This document shows positions 26,537 through 35,121 of a stretch of DNA of 64,000 bases, one piece after another (the stretch's first letter is position 1; every line of letters starts with the position of its first letter). A program made the position numbers and the translations under genes. Location of the stretch: contig NZ_LT670817.1 in NCBI RefSeq assembly GCF_900129425.1, positions 3,968,001-4,032,000 of the forward strand, given 5' to 3'. The notes beneath the pieces were generated by a model. That model made no database searches. It was not told the origin of the DNA and worked only from the letters and a program-made list of their open reading frames with translations. The DNA comes from Bradyrhizobium erythrophlei. GTDB lineage: Bacteria; Pseudomonadota; Alphaproteobacteria; Rhizobiales; Xanthobacteraceae.

Positions 26537-27302
26537 GGCCGTCCTCCGCGGATGGTCGGAACCGGCGATCATAGTTCGCGTCGTAAAGTGCGCTGTCGGC
26601 AAAATCGCAAGCGGCGAGCGCCGGCCCGACCAGGATGAGCGCCGTGCGCTCGATCGCTTCAGCGCGCACCCTGGCGCCGATCGTCGACAGCGTGGCGCGA
26701 ATGACGATCTGTTCCGGCCAGCTCGCGCGCACCACCACGGCGACAGCGCCGTCGGCTCCGTAATGCGGAATCAGCGTTGCCGCCACCTCGTCGAGCGCAT
26801 GGATCGATAGGTGGATCGCGAGCGTCGCGCCGGTCGCGGCATAGGCGGCGAGGCTTTCGCCCGATGGCATCGCCGAGGCGCGGCCCGAGGTGCGGGTCAG
26901 CACCACGGTCTGCGCCACCCCGGGCAGCGTCAGTTCGCGTCCGAGCACAGCGGCGGCGGCGGCGAATGACGGCACCCCCGGCGTGACCGTATAGGGAATG
27001 TCATGGCCCTCGAGCCGCCGGATCTGCTCGCCCATCGCGCTCCACACCGAAGGGTCGCCGGAATGCAGCCGCGCCACCTCGAGCCCGGCGTTATGGGCTG
27101 CGACGAATTCAGCGGTGATAGCGTCGAGGTCGAGCGGGGCAGTGTCAATCACCCGCGCGCCGGGCGGGCAGAGCGCGATGATCTCGCGCGGCACCAGCGA
27201 TCCTGCGAACAGGCACACCGGACAGCGCGCCACCAGATTTTGGCCGCGCACGGTGATCAGATCGGGCGCGCCGGGGCCGGCGCCAATGAAATGGACGGTC
27301 AT
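26523..27302 (-). CDS. cobM: Precorrin-4 C11-methyltransferase
   Basis: Methylates C11 of precorrin-4 to precorrin-5. 259 residues with the tetrapyrrole-methylase fold: HFIGAGPGAPDLITVRG at the start, ARLHSGDPSVWSAMGEQ and VTPGVPSFAAAAA in the core, and PTR-like segments after. ATGA overlap with cobE upstream. CobM is distinguished from CobJ/CobI by the GAPDLITVRG loop and CPVCLFAGSLV. Confidence 0.94.
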   Translation of the reverse strand: MTVHFIGAGPGAPDLITVRGQNLVARCPVCLFAGSLVPREIIALCPPGARVIDTAPLDLDAITAEFVAAHNAGLEVARLHSGDPSVWSAMGEQIRRLEGHDIPYTVTPGVPSFAAAAAVLGRELTLPGVAQTVVLTRTSGRASAMPSGESLAAYAATGATLAIHLSIHALDEVAATLIPHYGADGAVAVVVRASWPEQIVIRATLSTIGARVRAEAIERTALILVGPALAACDFADSALYDANYDRRFRPSAEDGRGGE

Positions 27303-27697
27303 GCCGCAGTATCCTCGATGATGGCGGCGGCTGCGGTGGCGTGGCGATCGGCCGACACGATGCGGGTGACGATGAGGCGCGCGCCAGCGCCGGCGGCGGC
27401 GAGCGCCGCCGCTTCGCAGACGCTGCCGACGCCACGGTGTTTTTTCACCTGGTCCGAGCGGGTAGCCAGGTGCGCGTCGGCCGCGCGCATCGCGCTGGCT
27501 GCGACCGTCTCAATCGGCAGGTGCGCGGCGTGTGCGGCCGTGAGCAGGCCGGCGTGAGCGGCTTTGTCTTCAGGGACGGCGATGGCGCTCGCGACGCCCG
27601 GCAAGGCGGCATCTGCGACAACGCTGGCCAGCACCTCGGCAATCGATAGCGCGTTGGCCTCGTCGCGAAAACCCAATCCGATGACCAGCCGGCTCAT
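27299..27697 (-). CDS. cobE: CobE/CbiG C-terminal-domain protein
   Basis: A 132-residue protein reading MSRLVIGLGFRDEANALSIAE, then HLPIETVAASAMRAAD and GVGSVCEAAALAAAG. This matches CobE, the stand-alone C-terminal domain of CbiG. Its role in the aerobic pathway is proposed to be corrin handling around the precorrin-5/6 steps, and it is not catalytically defined. The ATG at 27697 overlaps the cobL stop by four bases. Confidence 0.88.
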   Translation of the reverse strand: MSRLVIGLGFRDEANALSIAEVLASVVADAALPGVASAIAVPEDKAAHAGLLTAAHAAHLPIETVAASAMRAADAHLATRSDQVKKHRGVGSVCEAAALAAAGAGARLIVTRIVSADRHATAAAAIIEDTAA

Positions 27698-28917
27698 TTG
27701 GTCACGCTCCATTGCACCACCGGCATCGCCGCGCGCCAGCCGGAGAGGTCGCCGACCGGGCCGGCGCGCTCGACCGCGAGCCGCAGCAGCGCGCCGCCAT
27801 GGCGCGCCTGCCGGCAGATCAGCATTGCTTCGGTTTCGAGCGTCACGGAATTTACGACCAGCCGCCCTCCCGGCGGCAATGCCTGCCACACCGTATCGAG
27901 CACGCCTTCGCGGCTGGCACCGCCGCCGACGAAGACGGCATCCGGGATCGGCAGGCCCTTGAGCGCGTCGGGCGCGGCGCCAAGCCTGAGATCGAGATGC
28001 GGCACGCCGAGCGAATCTGCATTGGCCCGCGCCGTGTCGAGCCGATCCTCGCGCGCCTCGATCCCGATGGCGCGATTGGCCGGGTGAGCGAGCAGCCATT
28101 CAATCCCGATCGCGCCGGAGCCTGCGCCGACATCCCACAGCAATTCGCCGCCGCGTGGCGCCAGCGTCGACAGGCTGACCGCGCGGATCTCGCGTTTTGT
28201 CAGTTGACCGTCGTGGCTGAACAATTCGTCCGGCAGTCCGGCCACACGTGGAATGACGATGGCGCTCGGCTCCGCCACGGCTTCGATCGCGACCGCGACC
28301 GGGGATTTGATATCATCCCATGCGAACCCTGTGGTAGCAGCGGAGCGAATGCGCTCGCGCGGTCCGCCGAGCGCTTCGAGAATCGTGAGGCGCGACGGTC
28401 CAAAGCCGACGCCGTTGAGATAGGCCGCGATCTGCGCCGGCGCCGCGCCGTCGCGCGCCAGCACGATCAAGCGCGCGCCGGTCCGCAGATGCGGACGCAG
28501 CAATTCGAGCGGGCGGGCATGCAGGCCAAGGGCGATCGTCTCCTCCAGCCGCCAGCGCAGCCGCGCCGCGGCCCACGCAAAGCTCGAGGGGGCCGGCACC
28601 ACGGCGATTTCCGCTGCTGGGATTGCTTCGGCCAGCACCGAGCCTGCGCCGTACCAGAACGGATCGCCAGAGCACAGCGCGACGACGCGCTTGCCGCGAT
28701 GCGCCAGCAGTTTTGGGATAGATGCCGCGAACGGCGTCTCCCACTCGAACGTCGGCTTGTCGAGCGAAGCGACCAGCGCCAGATGCCGGAACCCGCCGGC
28801 CACCAGATCGGCGCCGGCGAGCAGCCGGCGCGCCGCCGCCGATAGGCCATCGAGCCCGTCTTCGCCGATCCCGACGATGGACAGCCAGGGTCCCGGCGTG
28901 TCATCGCTCGCCGCCAT
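27694..28917 (-). CDS. cobL: Precorrin-6Y C5,15-methyltransferase (decarboxylating)
   Basis: A fused CbiE-CbiT enzyme of 407 residues that methylates C5 and C15 and decarboxylates the C12 acetate to give precorrin-8x. The N-terminal half has WLSIVGIGEDGLDGLS and ALCSGDPFWYGAGS. The C-terminal half has the class-I SAM site LWDVGAGSGAIGIEWL. The ATG at 28917 follows GGGGAGGATATC. This start shares its CATG with the cobK start on the other strand. Confidence 0.94.
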   Translation of the reverse strand: MAASDDTPGPWLSIVGIGEDGLDGLSAAARRLLAGADLVAGGFRHLALVASLDKPTFEWETPFAASIPKLLAHRGKRVVALCSGDPFWYGAGSVLAEAIPAAEIAVVPAPSSFAWAAARLRWRLEETIALGLHARPLELLRPHLRTGARLIVLARDGAAPAQIAAYLNGVGFGPSRLTILEALGGPRERIRSAATTGFAWDDIKSPVAVAIEAVAEPSAIVIPRVAGLPDELFSHDGQLTKREIRAVSLSTLAPRGGELLWDVGAGSGAIGIEWLLAHPANRAIGIEAREDRLDTARANADSLGVPHLDLRLGAAPDALKGLPIPDAVFVGGGASREGVLDTVWQALPPGGRLVVNSVTLETEAMLICRQARHGGALLRLAVERAGPVGDLSGWRAAMPVVQWSVTK

Positions 28918-29698
28918 GATATCCTCCCCGGCCAGACCACGGCGCGTCCTGATCCTCGGCGGCACCGCCGACGCCAACCGTCTCGCGCGAGCGGTGGCCA
29001 ATGATCCGCGCATCGATGCAATACTGTCCTATGCCGGCCACACCGAAAACCCGACGCCGCCGCCGATTTCCTGGCGCCTTGGCGGCTTTGGCGGCATCGA
29101 TGGCCTGGTGAACTATCTTCGCGGCGAAAACATTGTGCGCGTCGTCGACGCCACCCATCCGTTCGCGGCGCAGATGAGCGCGCACGCGGTCGCCGCCTGC
29201 GCCGTGGCGGCCGTGCCGCTGCTGGCGCTCGAGCGTCCGCCGTGGCAACGCGCGCCCGGCGACCACTGGATCGAGGTCGACGATCTCGCAGCGGCGGCCG
29301 AAGCGCTCGGCACGGCGCCGCGCCGGGTGTTTCTCGGCATCGGCCGCCTGCAGCTCAAAACGTTCGCCGCGCATCCGCAGCATTCTTATCTGGTCCGGCT
29401 CGTCGACCGCCCGCGCGTGCCGTTGCCGCTGCCCGATGCCGAGGTGATCGTGGCGCGCGGGCCATTCAAAGTTGCCGATGACCGCGCCATGTTGGCGAAT
29501 TACCGCGCCGAAATTGTCGTGGCCAAAAACGCCGGCGGCGATTCGGCCTCGGCGAAAATCGAGGCCGCGCGCGATCTCGCGCTGCCGGTAGTGATGGTCC
29601 GCCGACCCTTCATACCCGCGCGGGAAACGGTCGAGACGCCTGCGGAAGTGATGCGCTGGCTCGGTCACGACAAAACTCCGGCCGAGCGCGGCGTATAG
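28916..29698 (+). CDS. cobK: Precorrin-6A reductase
   Basis: NADPH-dependent reductase, 260 residues, converting precorrin-6A to 6B. RRVLILGGTADANRLARAV is the N-terminal nucleotide site; VRVVDATHPFAAQMSAHA and FLGIGRLQLKTF are CobK signatures, and VVAKNAGGDSASAKIEAA is near the C-terminus. It is encoded on the opposite strand to the surrounding cobJ and cobL. It begins on the CATG used by cobL and its end overlaps the end of cobJ by 34 bases. Its promoter must lie inside cobL, and I see no clear ribosome-binding site. Confidence 0.92.
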   Translation: MISSPARPRRVLILGGTADANRLARAVANDPRIDAILSYAGHTENPTPPPISWRLGGFGGIDGLVNYLRGENIVRVVDATHPFAAQMSAHAVAACAVAAVPLLALERPPWQRAPGDHWIEVDDLAAAAEALGTAPRRVFLGIGRLQLKTFAAHPQHSYLVRLVDRPRVPLPLPDAEVIVARGPFKVADDRAMLANYRAEIVVAKNAGGDSASAKIEAARDLALPVVMVRRPFIPARETVETPAEVMRWLGHDKTPAERGV

Positions 29699-30426
29699 AC
29701 GAAAACCTTGTCGCCCGCCCGCGCGATCAGCCGCGTCCGCGACGAGCCGATCAGCACAAGCGTGCGCATATCGGCGCGGCTCGCGGCCGCGTCGCGCAAC
29801 ATCACCGTATCGATCGCCTCGCTCGCATCGCTGACCGCACTGGCGAATACCACGGGAACGGTGCCCGGCAGTTCTTCGCGCAACAGTTCGAGCGCGCGGC
29901 CGAGCTGCCAGGGCCGCGCCCTGGAAAGCGGGTTGTAAAGCGCAATGACAAAATCGGCCTGTGCCGCCAGCCGTAGCCGGCGCTCGACCAAATCCCACGG
30001 TTTCAGATTGTCAGACAGGTTGATGGCGCAAAAATCATGACCGAGTGGGGCGCCGATCCGCGCGGCGGCGGCGAACATCGCACTGATGCCGGGCAGCACC
30101 CTGATATCGAGGTTGCGCCATGCGGGATCGCCGGCATCGACCGCCTCGAACACCACCGCCGCCATCGCGAACACGCCGGGGTCGCCCGACGAGACGACGA
30201 CGACCCGCTTGCCCTCTGCTGCGAGCCGCAGCGCCAGGCCGGCGCGGTCGATTTCCTCGCGGTTGTCGGAGAGATGGCGCGTCAAACCTGCGCGTTCAGC
30301 CACCCGCGTCACATAAGGTCCGTAGCCGATGAGGTCGGTGGCTTCGGCAAGCGCCTGGGTCACTTCCGGCGTCACCAGTTGCGTGGCTCCGGGGCCCAGC
30401 CCGGCGATGGCGAGCCAGCCGGTCAT
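29665..30426 (-). CDS. cobJ: Precorrin-3B C17-methyltransferase
   Basis: Ring-contracting methyltransferase, 253 residues, acting on precorrin-3B. LAIAGLGPGATQLVTPEV and VVVSSGDPGVFAMAAVVFEA are the CobJ/CbiH motifs, with HDFCAINLSDNLKPW the substrate-specific stretch. It requires precorrin-3B made by CobG or CobZ. Overlaps cobI by four bases. Only the 34 base pairs at its 3' end are shared with cobK. Confidence 0.95.
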   Translation of the reverse strand: MTGWLAIAGLGPGATQLVTPEVTQALAEATDLIGYGPYVTRVAERAGLTRHLSDNREEIDRAGLALRLAAEGKRVVVVSSGDPGVFAMAAVVFEAVDAGDPAWRNLDIRVLPGISAMFAAAARIGAPLGHDFCAINLSDNLKPWDLVERRLRLAAQADFVIALYNPLSRARPWQLGRALELLREELPGTVPVVFASAVSDASEAIDTVMLRDAAASRADMRTLVLIGSSRTRLIARAGDKVFVYTPRSAGVLS

Positions 30427-31154
30427 GGTCTGCGTCCGCGACCATGGACCAGAATCATCGAGAAGTAGGGCGCCTCGTTGTCGGTCTTGTCGGTGAGCCG
30501 CATCACCTTCTCGCCGGCCATGGTACCGCGCTCGACATAGATCGCCCGCTCGGCAAGACCGGCGGCCTGCAGCGCACGGCGCACTTTTGGCAGATTGCGG
30601 CCGAGCTTCATCACCACCAGCGCGTCGATCGACTGCAGCCGTTCGTACAAGGTCGCCTCATCGAGCGTCGCCGGCACCACGGTCAGGACGTCGTCGCCAA
30701 AGGTGATCGGCACGCCGCTCGCGGTCCAGCAGCCGGACATGCCGGAAATGCCGGGCACCACCACGACAGGCACGCGACCGGTGAACCGGCTGTGCAGGTG
30801 CATGAACGAGCCGTAGAGGAACGGGTCGCCCTCGCACAGCACCGCGACGTCGCGGCCATCGGCGACATGGCACAGCAGCCGCCGTACGCAATCGTCGTAG
30901 AAGCTTCGCAGCGCGTCGCCATAGGCCGGGTCTTCGAGCTCGATCTCGGTGGTGACGGGATATTCCAGCGCCTCCTCGATCACGCCGGGGGCGAGCATGC
31001 CGTCGACCAGGGTGCGGGCGTTGCCGGGGCGGCCGGCTTTCCGGAAATGCGCGATGACGCCGGCCCTGGCGATCAGCCGCGCCGCCTTGACGCTCATCAG
31101 CTCCGGATCACCCGGGCCGAGGCCGACGCCGTAAATGGTTGCGGACGAACTCAT
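30423..31154 (-). CDS. cobI: Precorrin-2 C20-methyltransferase
   Basis: Methylates C20 of precorrin-2 to precorrin-3A. 243 residues; GVGLGPGDPELMSVKAARL is the SAM loop, VAVLCEGDPFLYGSFMHLH and VVPGISGMSGCW are CobI signatures. ATGA overlaps on both sides (cobH before, cobJ after) show tight translational coupling. Confidence 0.95.
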   Translation of the reverse strand: MSSSATIYGVGLGPGDPELMSVKAARLIARAGVIAHFRKAGRPGNARTLVDGMLAPGVIEEALEYPVTTEIELEDPAYGDALRSFYDDCVRRLLCHVADGRDVAVLCEGDPFLYGSFMHLHSRFTGRVPVVVVPGISGMSGCWTASGVPITFGDDVLTVVPATLDEATLYERLQSIDALVVMKLGRNLPKVRRALQAAGLAERAIYVERGTMAGEKVMRLTDKTDNEAPYFSMILVHGRGRRP

Positions 31155-31780
31155 TCGTTTTCACTCGCAACCGCATTGAGGGCAGCCGCGGCCATCGCGC
31201 TGCCGCCGCGCCGTCCCCGCACGATGACGCATGGCACAGGGGCGCTGGCGAGCAGCGCTTCCTTGGATTCCGCGGCGCCGACGAAACCGACCGGGATGCC
31301 GATCACCGCGGCGGGCGGAGCCACGTCAGGCTCTTGCAGGATCTCCAGCAAACGGAACAAGGCCGTCGGCGCGTTGCCGATCACCACCACCGATCCCGCC
31401 AGTTGTTCCCGCCACAATTCCACCGCCGCCGCGCTGCGGGTGGTGCGGCGTGCGGCGGCGAGTGCCGGCACACGCGGATCCGACAGCGTGCAGATCACGG
31501 CATTGTCGGCCGGCAGCCTCGCTTTGGTGATGCCGTGGGCCACCATCTGGGCGTCGCAAAAGATCGGCGCGCCTTTGCGCAACGCCGTAGCGGCGGCGGC
31601 GCCAAAACCGCGGGCGAACACGATATCGTCGGCGACCTCGACCATGCCGCTGGCGTGGATGATCCGCACCGCGACCTTTTCATCCCCGGCATCGAAACGC
31701 TCGAGCCGGGCTTCGGCACGGATGATGGCGAAGGAGCGCCGGTAGATCGCGGCGCCGTCGGTTTCGTAGGCGTAGCTCAT
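31151..31780 (-). CDS. cobH: Precorrin-8X methylmutase
   Basis: Moves the methyl group from C11 to C12, giving hydrogenobyrinic acid. 209 residues from the ATG at 31780; the catalytic His is H42 in VRIIHASGM. IFCDAQMVAHGI and VIGIPVGFVGAAESKEAL are conserved CobH segments. The start overlaps the cobN stop by four bases. In many alphaproteobacteria cobG lies between these two genes; it is absent here. Confidence 0.94.
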   Translation of the reverse strand: MSYAYETDGAAIYRRSFAIIRAEARLERFDAGDEKVAVRIIHASGMVEVADDIVFARGFGAAAATALRKGAPIFCDAQMVAHGITKARLPADNAVICTLSDPRVPALAAARRTTRSAAAVELWREQLAGSVVVIGNAPTALFRLLEILQEPDVAPPAAVIGIPVGFVGAAESKEALLASAPVPCVIVRGRRGGSAMAAAALNAVASENE

Positions 31781-34700
31781 GACGCCGCCCCTGCATCTGT
31801 CGGCGCTGTCGCGATCGCCTCGATCGCGCTGTTGCGCCGGGTCGCCCAATGGCCGGCGTCGCGCAATTGCTGAAAACGCCGGCGCATCATCGCCGCAGCT
31901 TCGGGGTTGGCCTGTTCGATGAAGCTCCGCACCGAGTCGTCGCCGAGCGTCGCGTCGTAATAGAGATCGAAATGATGGCTTTCGACGGCGCCAGCCAGAT
32001 GCGCGTACAGTGCCATCTGGTCGAGCGTCGAAGCGATCTCGGCTGCGCCACGAAAGCCGTGCCGCATCTGCCCGTCGAGCCAGCGCGGATTGGCGGCGCG
32101 ACCGCGCACCACGCGGGCGATCTCTTCGGCCAGCGTCCGCGCCCGCGGCGCATCTGACGTTGCCGAGTCGACGTGATAGAGCGTCGGTGCAGTGCCGCCG
32201 AGCCGGCGCGCCGCGGCGGCGAAACCGGCTCCGTGAGCGGCGTAGTCCGGTGCCGACAGCAGATCCGTCTCGGGCAGGTCCTGGGTGTGGACAAAGGCGT
32301 CGACGGCGGTGGTGCGCTGCTCCAGCACCGGCCGCGCCGCCATGCCGTCCTGTCCGCCGCCATAAGCGAAGGCGCTGGCGGCGAGCCAGGCTTCGCCGGC
32401 GTCCTCGGCCGTGGCCGGCGTGAACTCCGTCACGGCTTCGACGACGCCGACACCGTACTCGCCGGGCGCGGGCCCGAACACCCGCGGACCCGCCGCGGCG
32501 CGGTAAGGGTTTTCCCCAACGGGTTCATCGCGCGCGGCCAGCGCCGCCGCCGCCTGCTCGAACATGACAGGCAAGGTCGGAAACACATCCCGGAACAGGC
32601 CGGAGATCCGCAGCGTTACGTCGATCCGCGGCCGTCCGAGCATCGCAAGCGTGATCACGTCAAACCCCGCGACGCGCTCTGAAGTGGTATCCCACACCGG
32701 CGCGATGCCCATCAGCCGCAGCGCCATGGCGAATTCCTCGCCGGCCGTGCGCATGGTCGCCGAACCCCACAGATCCAGCATGACATTGCGCGGATAGTCA
32801 CCGTGGTCCTGGAGGTGGCGGGTCAGCAAGGCATTGGCAAGACGCTGGCCCTGTTCGGCGGCGGTGCGGCTCGGCACCGCGCGGGTGTCGACGGTAAAGA
32901 GATTGCGGCCGGTCGGCAGAACGTCGCGCCGCCCTCGCCATGGCGAGCCGGCGGGCCCGGGCGCGACATGCTTGCCGTCGAGTGCGGCGAGCAGGGCGGC
33001 GCGTTCGGCCGCCGCGCAGGCGTCGAACGGCATTCCGGTTTGGTCCGCGACAGGCTGCGGCGGCGCTCGACCGAAGATGTGAAGACCGTCGGCGACCAGC
33101 GTGGTCTTGACGTCGCACACGAAGCTGTCAAGCCGTACCACGGCTTCGCGCGGAGTCATGGTGTCGGTGAGGCCGCTATCGCGATCGAGGCCGGATTCGG
33201 ACGCCGCATCGATGATCGCGCGCGCCAGCCGCTCGCGCCGGCGCGGATCGAGCCCTTCGGCGACCGAATATTCGTCGAGCAGCCGCTCCATCGCGTGCAG
33301 TCCCGACGGTAATTTGCCGGTGCTGATCGGCGGCGTCATATGTCCGATCGTGACGGCGCCGAGCCGGCGCTTCGCCGCGGCAGCTTCGCCGGGGTTGTTG
33401 ACGATGAATGGGTAGATCACCGGCGTTGCGTCGAGCAGCGCGTCGGGCCAGCACTCCGACGATAGCGCCACCGACTTTCCCGGCAACCATTCCAGCGTGC
33501 CGTGGGCGCCCATATGGACCAATGCGTCGCATCTGGCGACGTGACGGAGCCACAGATAGAACGCGACGTAACCGTGGCGCGGCGATCGTCGCGGATCGTG
33601 ATACTCGGCGGCGCGGTCCGCGCGCTGGCCGCGATCGGGCTGCAGCGCGATCAGCGCGTGGCCGCAACGCACGCATTTGAAAACGAAATCACCGTTGTCG
33701 ATTGCCGCGTCGCGCTCAGGCGCGCCCCATTGCGCGGAAAGGTCGGCGACCAGTGCCGGGTCGAGGCCGGCAAGGTGGCTGCGGTATTTCTCGAGCGGCC
33801 AGCGGATCGTCTCGATCTTCAGGCGATCGATCAGCGCGGCGCCGTCGGGCGGGGCGTCGGTGATGGCGTAGCCTCGATCGCGCAGAACGTTCAACACCTC
33901 CACGGCGCTTTCCGGTGCATCGAGGCCAACGGCGTGCGCCATCTGGTCGTCGCGCCCCGGATAGGCCGACAGCACGATGGCGAGTCGCTTGTCGGCATGC
34001 GCGGTTCGCCGCAGCGCGATCCAGGCGCGAGCGCGCGCGACAATGGCGGCGATGCGTCCGTCATCGCCGGAATGAACCGTGCGGGCGTAGCCTAGCTCCG
34101 GATCGGCCGTTTCGACTTTCTTGAACGAGGCGACGCCGGCGAAGATGCGGCCGTCCAGCTCCGGCAGTACGATGTGGATCGCGAGGTCGGGCGGCGAGAG
34201 CCCGCGGTCGGACTCCGCCCATACCTCGCGGGTCGAGCCCGCCAACGCCACCTGCAGCACGGGCGCATCAACGACGTCGAGCGGTGAACCGGCATTGCCA
34301 TCGCCGCGCGCCGAAAAGGCAGTCGCGTTGACAATCACATCGGGTCCGATTCGAATGATCCAGTCCCGCAGCCAGCCGTCGCTTTCCGGATCTTTCAGGC
34401 TTGCAGCAAACAGGCCGATGGCTCGGATGCCGCAGCGGCCCAACTCGACCATCAGCCGGTCGATCGGATCGGTGTCGGAGGCGGCAAGAAAGGCGCGATA
34501 GAACACGACCAACACGATCGGTGCGCCATCGGACGCGAGGTCGAGATCGGACGGCTCGACGACGCCTGTTCCTGGAACATAGAAGCCGTGGCGATGCAAC
34601 GCGGCGCGATGCACCGGAGGTACAGAAGGCAAGCCCGCGGCGAGCGCGAGCTGCGCCAAGGCGGCGCGCGCAGAGTCCGGTCCGCCGCTGTCGCAAAGCG

Positions 34701-35118
34701 TCTTCAGCCGGCGCAGCGTCGAGGGCGGCAGGTTCGAGGCGGCGTCGAGGCGCGGATCCGGCCTGCCGTCGCCCGGAACGATCGCCAGCGCGATTCCCTT
34801 TGCCGCCGCCAGCGCGCTGACCTGCTCGACGCCGTAGCGCCAATACTCGACACCGCCGAGCAGGCGAATCAGAACGCCGCGCGCGCTCGACACCGTCTTC
34901 TGGATGTAGAGATCGACCGAGAGCGGATGGGTCAGACGGCGTAGATTGGCGAGACGCAGGCTCGGCAGTGTCTCTCGCCCGGCACGCCACGCCGCAGCGA
35001 AAGCGCTGAGATCGCTGTCGGAAAACGAGAGCACGACGAGATCCGCCGGGGCCTGACCGAGGTCCTCGGCGACCGCGGTCTCGTCAAGTCCATGCCGTTC
35101 CCGCAGCAGGATATGCAT
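31777..35118 (-). CDS. cobN: Aerobic cobaltochelatase large subunit
   Basis: ATP-dependent cobalt insertion into hydrogenobyrinate a,c-diamide, acting with CobS and CobT (AAA+ and MIDAS subunits). Those two are not in this window and are usually encoded elsewhere in rhizobia. 1113 residues, somewhat shorter than the Pseudomonas denitrificans enzyme. Recognisable stretches are VHMGAHGTLEWLPGKSVALS, YPFIVNNPGEAAAAKRR, GHMTPP and MRHGFRGAAEIASTLD. It follows cobW with a three-base gap. Confidence 0.95.
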   Translation of the reverse strand: MHILLRERHGLDETAVAEDLGQAPADLVVLSFSDSDLSAFAAAWRAGRETLPSLRLANLRRLTHPLSVDLYIQKTVSSARGVLIRLLGGVEYWRYGVEQVSALAAAKGIALAIVPGDGRPDPRLDAASNLPPSTLRRLKTLCDSGGPDSARAALAQLALAAGLPSVPPVHRAALHRHGFYVPGTGVVEPSDLDLASDGAPIVLVVFYRAFLAASDTDPIDRLMVELGRCGIRAIGLFAASLKDPESDGWLRDWIIRIGPDVIVNATAFSARGDGNAGSPLDVVDAPVLQVALAGSTREVWAESDRGLSPPDLAIHIVLPELDGRIFAGVASFKKVETADPELGYARTVHSGDDGRIAAIVARARAWIALRRTAHADKRLAIVLSAYPGRDDQMAHAVGLDAPESAVEVLNVLRDRGYAITDAPPDGAALIDRLKIETIRWPLEKYRSHLAGLDPALVADLSAQWGAPERDAAIDNGDFVFKCVRCGHALIALQPDRGQRADRAAEYHDPRRSPRHGYVAFYLWLRHVARCDALVHMGAHGTLEWLPGKSVALSSECWPDALLDATPVIYPFIVNNPGEAAAAKRRLGAVTIGHMTPPISTGKLPSGLHAMERLLDEYSVAEGLDPRRRERLARAIIDAASESGLDRDSGLTDTMTPREAVVRLDSFVCDVKTTLVADGLHIFGRAPPQPVADQTGMPFDACAAAERAALLAALDGKHVAPGPAGSPWRGRRDVLPTGRNLFTVDTRAVPSRTAAEQGQRLANALLTRHLQDHGDYPRNVMLDLWGSATMRTAGEEFAMALRLMGIAPVWDTTSERVAGFDVITLAMLGRPRIDVTLRISGLFRDVFPTLPVMFEQAAAALAARDEPVGENPYRAAAGPRVFGPAPGEYGVGVVEAVTEFTPATAEDAGEAWLAASAFAYGGGQDGMAARPVLEQRTTAVDAFVHTQDLPETDLLSAPDYAAHGAGFAAAARRLGGTAPTLYHVDSATSDAPRARTLAEEIARVVRGRAANPRWLDGQMRHGFRGAAEIASTLDQMALYAHLAGAVESHHFDLYYDATLGDDSVRSFIEQANPEAAAMMRRRFQQLRDAGHWATRRNSAIEAIATAPTDAGAAS

Positions 35119-35121
35119 GCT

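Noticed and set aside
27712..28845. 377-codon plus-strand frame upstream of cobK
   Set aside because: It is a shadow of cobL; cobK itself starts at 28916 in another frame.
30444..31745. 433-codon plus-strand frame across cobI and cobH
   Set aside because: The translation is His/Gly/Ala-rich and alignment-free, whereas the opposite strand encodes clear CobI and CobH.
31777..31780. Possible cobG between cobN and cobH
   Set aside because: The two genes overlap by four bases, so there is no space, and no CobG-like sequence was found elsewhere in the window.
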